Below, piece by piece: positions 58,388 to 64,000 of a DNA stretch of 64,000 nucleotides. Below the pieces are notes generated by a model that was not told the DNA's origin, ran no database searches, and saw only the letters and a list, made by a program, of their open reading frames with translations. The position numbers and the translations under genes are program-made. Within the stretch, counting starts at the first letter, position 1. Each line of letters begins with the position of its first letter. Source of the DNA: Hydractinia symbiolongicarpus (taxonomy: Eukaryota; Cnidaria; Hydrozoa; Anthoathecata; Hydractiniidae). Location of the stretch: the NCBI RefSeq assembly GCF_029227915.1, contig NC_079878.1, forward strand, positions 1,922,001 through 1,986,000, in the 5' to 3' direction.

Positions 58388-60102
58388 TGTATCTTTAATA
58401 ACAAGAGAAGGAAGTTATATAAGAGATGCAATGTGTTATTAAATGTACACACAGTACCTACAACCCATTTTAAGATTTTAGGTAGGCGTGTAATGAATTG
58501 CACATCTCGTGTGTGGTGTGCATGCAATGTTAAACAAATAAAATTTCAAGATGCAAAAGTAAGAACAAAACAGGGCTATTGTTTGGACGTGAGGAGCACA
58601 TACGCAGAGTAAGTTCCATTAAGTTCACGACTAGGAATTTAAATCCATGTACCAAAAATAACTAGTGAAGTCATTGATTAAACTTTGTAAATACTTGTGG
58701 AATAAACAATATTTTATTGTAAATTAAAGCATGGAAAGTTGAACAGCAGCTCATAACGATATTATTACAATGCTAAGAACGCTAAACGATGGATCCTTAC
58801 TTACTTACTTAAAATAATATTCCGTTGTTGTCAAAAAAAAAATTTTATTTCTTAATTCCATCTGTGTGAAACGGAGTATGGTTTTATCTCAGCTCTCGAT
58901 CTCATCGTACGATTTTGATTTCTTTTCAGTCCCTTAAAGTTGGATTTCAATTTGGCCGGGGCATCCACGCGATCCGCCAACTAAATTTTGTTAGCTGCAC
59001 AGGGTAATGTTGGCTGTTTCCTGTGTTTTTATTTAAACCGTTGTGATAAAGTTTTATGAAAAGTGGTATTACCCCTATCACTCAGGTGTGACACGGTTTA
59101 CCTGTAATAAACGTTCAACCTGGTGTTAACAACGGGCTGTTTTGTGTATATTTTATTTAAGCTGAGATAAGTTTTTTTATGAAAAGGCCATTACGCCTAT
59201 AGACATGTGTGGCACAGTTTAGCTGTAGTAAATGCTCAGTCCAGTGTCATGAATAATTTGATATTTACTAAAACTTATTATGCAAAATAAAATAATATTG
59301 ACTCTTTTTTTTGCTATGACGGGGTAACAACAGGTTGTAAAATGTGCTAAAAGGGTATTAAGCATAAACCGTGTGCAACTCCGTTTATTGTACCAAGAGC
59401 TCAGTGCAGTGTTAACGACAGACAGTTTCCTGTGTTTCTGTTTAACCAAAGTTGCGTTAAAGTTTTCGAAAAAGGTTATTACACCTATATGGATGTGCAA
59501 CATAGTTTATTCAAACTAAGCGCTCAGCCTGAAGTAAAATTCATTATTGAATTTTAATCGGGAACATTCTCCGAAAAATAAAAAAGAATGGTGGACTGTT
59601 TGTGCTGTGACGGGGTATCAATGAGTTGTAAACTGTGTTTTTATTTCAGCTTAAGTTATATTTTAAAAAATACATTAACACTAAATGAATGTGTGACACT
59701 GGTTGAGGTTCTTATTAGGCGCTGCACTGGGTGTTAAATTTTGTTAAATTTTTTTATTAGGTGCAAATGGTAACTTTAAAAATTGGACAATCAGATAAGC
59801 TGGCCTGTCCATGATATTTCTATGTAGATTTTTATAGTTGTTCCTTTTTTACTATTGTTATTAGGCCTACATAATACAAGGGAGAGAATAACATATCTCT
59901 GGCTATGTGCTTTAAAAAGTTTGACGTTCATCATTTTTCTTATATTATTTTACTAATATTTTTTTATTCTATAATGTTTTCATTGTTAATAAAAAATAAA
60001 CTATTTTTAACCTATGTTTAAAAATTATCTTCAGTGGCCCCCAAAGCAAAGAAGTAATTGCTGCCTAAAAGTAAAGTGATTTTTCTGGGCATGCCACTAA
60101 AA
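58388..60102. other. Upstream region of NDUFA12 and a degenerate tandem array
   Basis: No gene seen. 58985-59720 is a diverged repeat array (listed separately). 58388-58985 presumably includes the NDUFA12 promoter. Confidence 0.4.
58985..59720. repeat. Old, diverged tandem array
   Basis: Four recognisable units share an ordered set of motifs: GGCTGTTTCCTGTGTTTTTA, AAGTTTTATGAAAA, (G)(T/C)ATTAC(C/G/A)CCTAT, and ATGTGTGRCACAGTTTA(G/C)CT, followed by GTAATAAACG(T/C)TCA-like sequence. The ATTACxCCTAT motif occurs at about 59066, 59188, 59478 and 59664, so spacing is irregular because of insertions between units. Confidence 0.6.
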
Positions 60103-60108
60103 ATATTC

Positions 60109-60146
<38 letters not shown>

Positions 60147-60345
60147 TACTATTACTATTACTATTACTATTACTATTACTATTACTATTACTATTACTAT
60201 TACTATTACTATTACTATTACTATTACTATTACTATTACTATTACTATTACTATTACTATTACTATTACTATTACTATTACTATTACTATTACTATTACT
60301 ATTACTATTACTATTACTATTACTATTACTATTATTATTATTACC
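60103..60345. repeat. (ATT)n-(ATTACT)n-(ATT)n microsatellite
   Basis: About 32 uninterrupted ATTACT hexamers flanked on both sides by ATT triplets. Gives open frames on both strands that are artefacts. Confidence 0.97.
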
Positions 60346-60684
60346 TGAAACTGATGTACTTGGACCCGCACACTACCGTCTAATACGAAAGTTTATGGTC
60401 CATGAGAAGTCGCAGAGAAACATTTATGGATAGGTTATGTTGTTTTATTTTATTTACATGGGGCATGCATGTGAGTTTGAGTGTCAGCACTGCTTATTTC
60501 AAGACCAGAAGATCGCCAAAAAGCGCAAAAAATTCTATATTTGTTGCGATGCGTTTTTAGCAAAGATGAAAGAAAAGCTTGTTCAAACGAAGCCAAATGG
60601 AAGCTAACGGGGGAGGGGGAGACGAAATGTAGACATTATTTATGTGTGTTTTTGCTGAAGAACAAAGACAATGAACTAACTATA
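60346..60684. other. Short spacer between microsatellite and SINE
   Basis: Contains a 71-codon frame (60481-60696, +) that runs into the SINE; I see no reason to call it a gene. Confidence 0.4.
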
Positions 60685-61045
60685 GTGGCGCCGTAGATTA
60701 GTGGTTATAGCTCTCGTACTCTGTGCGGGAGACCGGGGTTCGATTCCTCTTGACGGCGATTCAACATGGGCGAGTGAATGTTACTATAACCCCGGGTTAA
60801 CCCAAGCCATGTGAGGGAAATTGGGAAGATGGCACACTGTGTGGGCCGTTGGATGTTGCCGGGAGTTGTCTAGTAGAGCGCGGGCTCTAATTGGGTCTGC
60901 GTAGCTCAAAATGAGCATTAAATACTCTAGGACTCTCCATCTACGCCATGGCCCCTCCTGGAAATAATAGACAGGGTATATCCCTCGATATTTGTGAGGC
61001 TAGCCATGTAAAAATATGCACATCTACATCTCCCGTCATATATAA
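60685..61045 (+). mobile_element. tRNA-derived SINE
   Basis: The head folds like a tRNA: 6-bp acceptor-type pairing CGCCGT (60688-60693) with ACGGCG (60753-60758), A box TAGATTAGTGG (60694-60704) and B box GGTTCGATTCC (60737-60747) at normal spacing for an RNA polymerase III promoter. The anticodon arm lacks the normal U33 context, so it is not a working tRNA. An unrelated body of about 280 bp follows (GGGCGAGTGAATGTTACTAT ... GTGAGGCTAGCCATGTAAAA), with a GC content above the flanks, ending in ATATGCACATCTACATCT. No poly-A tail or clear target duplication found. Consistent with an RNA-pol-III-driven retrotransposon mobilised by a LINE. Confidence 0.75.
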
Positions 61046-62746
61046 TTGTTGCTGATAAATCCAAATATGCCACTCAATTTCCTCAAAAGTTCTTTCTCTC
61101 TTTTAAAATTTGATGATGTTAACCTTCATCCAAGAGAATAGCATAAACAGTTATAGGCTCAACCTACAAACGAGAGATCATTTGGTACAGGCATCAGATG
61201 CACCGAACCATGTTTCTTGATTAGAGGTAGTTTGTTGTATAGTTTGAATCAGCTATAAAGTATCTATGCAGATTTAACCTTAGCCTAATCAGTTGTTCTG
61301 CAGTCAGATTGGCTGAAACTAGCATTCACTTTGGTTGACATGTATTTGAAATAATTAACAAAAACATTTAGCTTGACAAACATTATGTCACACAGAATTC
61401 ATTGTTTTGTTACGCCAATTATTGTTTTGTTAGGCCAATTATTTATTGTAATCAATGCTGGCTGTGCATTCCAAATACCAGAACATATATACTCATTCTC
61501 AGGGTCGGAATGTCTTTCCATTGAGAAAAAAACAGGGACATTTCATGATCGAACTCTCACAAAAGAAGCTTGGATTAAACAAGAACTACAAGTACCTAAA
61601 TTAAACTAAAGTTAACAGGTATATAAAAACTCTCTGAAACCTCCACAATGTCAGGTTTAGAGTTAGATTGGATAAAAAAAACATCCCCTCTTAAATGAAG
61701 AGGTAACCAGGGGTGAATTGTGCATTCCCTCAAATTATAATGGCTACCATGAAAAATACCAACCTGTAATTGGTTTAAAAGTATCATGTACTATTTGTCG
61801 ACCGGGAGAATGACGAATAAGCTTGGTTTGAGCTGGTATATTATAGCACAAGCATCACTTAATTGTAGTAAACAAATATGACAGAACAAAAAATCCCTAG
61901 AACACAGGATTGTTTGTAAGTTGAGCCTAACTCAAAACTGCTTATGATCCCTTCCAGAAAAAATTGACGGGTATTTTCCTCAAAATTAGTAAGGCTAACA
62001 ACATTAAATATAAATCACTACTACTGCGCACCAGGTAGCCACAAAAACCTGCAAAGTTCCGTAAACTTTTGTAAACATTGCTGGCAACAAGTAATCTAAT
62101 AATTAGCTTATAGCTAGCTAGCTAGCTAGCTAGCTATACACAACATCTTCAGATGACAGGGAGTGAAGTTATTTGTTCCAAAATTCAAAATATAGACTGT
62201 GGCTAAACATTAGGAGACATAAAGCAGATAAAAAAATAAAAGTTCGAGGAAGAGAGGAGGTAGGTTAAATTGTGCTACTTCTGTCGCCATTATTGTTTTA
62301 ATTTTTTTATAAATACAGGACCCAGGACCCCAAAAAACATTTCTAGTCTATTTATATGGCGTAAATAAAACGCATTGCTTTATAGATACTAATAGGTTTA
62401 TGCGATTTACCTAGATTGGATGTGTGCAATTTAAAAGTATTAATATCGCTAAAGGAGTCATAAACACTTATGGGTATTTGCGCTAAAGGACAACGTTACA
62501 CCCACAATTCTTTTAGAACACATTACATTTGCACGTGTTAGTTAAATTTATTAGGAATTCCAGAGCAAAGAAAGATAGCAATAAAATCGCAGACCAATCT
62601 CGTTCCTCAGGATGTTTGCTTCTGGGATTCACATTAAAAGTTCTAAGTTAATCGCAAAAACAAAAAATAATTAACAGAGAGTTAATCATGTATAACGTAA
62701 AAAAATTATTTGAAATTCCTTCACACTGTCTACAGTGTGCTTGGTG
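61046..62746. other. Intergenic region with dispersed repeat copy 2
   Basis: No gene supported. Holds the repeat at 61210-61900 and a (TAGC)n run at about 62111-62135. Confidence 0.4.
61210..61900 (+). repeat. Dispersed repeat, copy 2 of a pair
   Basis: Collinear with 26540-26960 (shared blocks AGATTGGCTGAAACT, TTATTTATTGTAA, GGCTGTG, AAGAACTACAAG, GTAAACAAATATG). It has extra segments of about 100 bp (61481-61582) and about 220 bp (after 61600) not present in copy 1, so either these are insertions or copy 1 is deleted. Confidence 0.6.
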
Positions 62747-62836
62747 CAACCTCGATCCCAGGGCTCTTTGTCTCTTTTTATAACGGGTTTCACCGCCTCG
62801 TTATAAAAAAGACTAAGAGACCTGGTATCAAAGTTG
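62747..62836. mobile_element. Foldback MITE, CAACCTYGTCCC family
   Basis: A 90-bp near-palindrome. The left arm CAACCTCGATCCCAGGGCTC... and the minus-strand right arm CAACTTTGATACCAGGTCTC... pair for about 38 bp through TTTTTATAACG, leaving a small loop GGGTTTCACCGCCT. The same terminal family is seen at 33684-33784, 35650-35722 and 63673-63766. Confidence 0.8.
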
Positions 62837-64000
62837 GGCTGGGTGTACAACTTTTGAAGAAGTGAAAAACACTACTATTTTTGTGTTTTCAACGCAAAAA
62901 CTTCATCTCCATTTATCGCAAATAGCTCTCAGTAGAAGAATGGCAAACTATTCGAGCAACCGTCCTAAAATCTACAAAATGCGACTTTGACATAAGAAAT
63001 ATTGAATATATACAGCAAAAATAGCATCGATAGGAGTATATATGTTTTGCAAAGGTGATTTAAAGAATTCATTATATCAAAGCAATGACAAAAGTGCTCA
63101 AATGTTCCGTTTTTTTCACGAAAAATTTACAGGCTTGTATTAAACACTTCTTTTCCATTTTCTGCCTTAAAACTGGATTATCATTTGCAAATTTTCTGTA
63201 TCGAAACCTAATTTATAAGACCTATGAAACTTGGATTTTTCCAAAGAAAAAAGAACCTTATTAAGAACGTACTGCATTCTCTGGTAGATTATTAAAAAAA
63301 AATAATGAGAGTCTAAAATTAATATGTAACATTCTTTCTTCTATTTTACTGTTATGTTAGTAACTTTAACATATGAATTTCTTTTAATCCTTAATCTGAC
63401 ATTTATATTTCCCTATCTTTGGAAAGAACATAAAGAACACAGGTTGAAAAAGCTTTATAAATGAGCACATCCATCATCAGTAAAAAACGTATAGAGTGAT
63501 TTAATGTATGCAAAAATTTTAGTAATCTCGCCTCCCCTAAACTTTATTTGTCATATTTCCCTAAGATTAGTCACCTATAGGAAAGTAGGTAGTATGGTGT
63601 AGAAGCGTGTATAGTGGGGGAGAGAGTATAGTCAATTGTTGGCAGCAGTCTGGTATTATTTTTGTTCTTTTCCAACCTCGTCCCCAAGGTATTTTTTTCT
63701 TTTTGATTAATTTGATCGCTCCGTAATAACGGCTCAGGAGCGACAAGGCTCTAAGTATGGGGTTAGTTCTTTTCCTGGTTTTAAGAGTAGCGTTTAGCAG
63801 ATGTTGAAACTTATAAACTCTATTCTGCAGTTTATAATTTAATGAGAAAAATATTATCTTAATAAGACAATATTATCTTCCCGGGCTTATCGTGCCTATC
63901 TCACAATCCGGTAATTTTAAAAGGGTTTGAAAGTTTTTAATGGATTTTTATTGAGACAAAAACTAGGAATTTTCAAAATTTGACAAATGAACGTTTACAT
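62837..64000. other. AT-rich end of window
   Basis: No gene seen. Contains the MITE at 63673-63766. Confidence 0.4.
63673..63766. mobile_element. Decayed foldback MITE, CAACCTYGTCCC family
   Basis: Left end CAACCTCGTCCCCAAGG is the best copy of the family terminus in the window. The core has a CGCTCC...GGAGCG hairpin around CGTAATAACGGCTC, shared with 35650-35722. The right end (GCTCTAAGTATGGGGTTAG) is eroded. Confidence 0.55.

Noticed and set aside
60018-60371. Open frames of about 100 codons on both strands with isoleucine/valine or isoleucine/threonine repeats
   Set aside because: They are direct translations of the ATTACT microsatellite with no stop in the repeat; no unique protein sequence of note.
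60687-60759. Functional tRNA gene
   Set aside because: The anticodon loop does not fit (no U33, wrong loop size) and a SINE body follows directly.
61373-61609. 78-codon frame with signal-peptide-like start
   Set aside because: Lies in a dispersed repeat; the hydrophobic start arises from repeated GTTTTGTTAxGCCAATTATT sequence.

Overview
The window looks like a piece of an AT-rich invertebrate nuclear genome, most probably a cnidarian (a hydrozoan is my guess). Genes are split by short GT-AG introns, spacers are long and very AT-rich, three CCCTAA (metazoan telomere-type) units are present, and the mobile elements (Penelope-like element, tRNA-derived SINE, foldback MITEs, pogo-like termini) are of metazoan type. 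The species call is inference. Exon models below were built by eye from splice signals, phase continuity and family resemblance.

Layout. 1-2180 (+): 5'-truncated, frameshifted copy of a repetitive gene joining a conserved 'SDHAMEQEN' segment, a FEN/PIN-like nuclease region and a cysteine-rich CXC tail. 3495-4481 (-): intronless class A GPCR; a broken piece of a sister copy lies at 10515-10713. 7471-9100: non-autonomous element with long inverted ends rich in ACGTCG. 10.7-18.6 kb: no recognisable gene. 18583-21608 (-): seven-exon protein-L-isoaspartate O-methyltransferase. 23740-25530 (-): four-exon PPP1R14/CPI-17-type inhibitor of protein phosphatase 1. 25.5-32.2 kb: repeats, including a pogo-like terminus, a TE-like repeat and a dead tyrosine-recombinase fragment. 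32218-34512 (-): three-exon BTB-domain protein with a Cys/His-rich tail. 36496-37085: 55-bp minisatellite ending in telomere-type hexamers. 41670-53846 (-): 25-exon, 1022-residue extended-synaptotagmin/tricalbin-like lipid-transfer protein (membrane hairpin, SMP domain, several C2 domains); one intron carries a 1.65-kb, 23-bp satellite with higher-order structure. 54154-55400: 5'-truncated Penelope-like element flanked by 229-bp inverted repeats, each with a hammerhead-like core. 57974-58387 (-): NDUFA12, a complex I subunit. 58.4-64 kb: degenerate tandem repeats, an (ATTACT)n microsatellite, a tRNA-derived SINE, one member of a dispersed repeat pair and foldback MITEs.

The recognisable host genes (GPCR, PCMT, PPP1R14, BTB, E-Syt-like, NDUFA12) are all on the minus strand but look functionally unrelated: signalling receptor, protein repair, phosphatase control, ER contact-site lipid transfer and respiration. 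I see no operon-like logic. The less ordinary material is the nuclease/CXC repetitive gene, the inverted-repeat Penelope-like element with ribozyme-like ends, and the higher-order satellite inside a long multi-exon gene.
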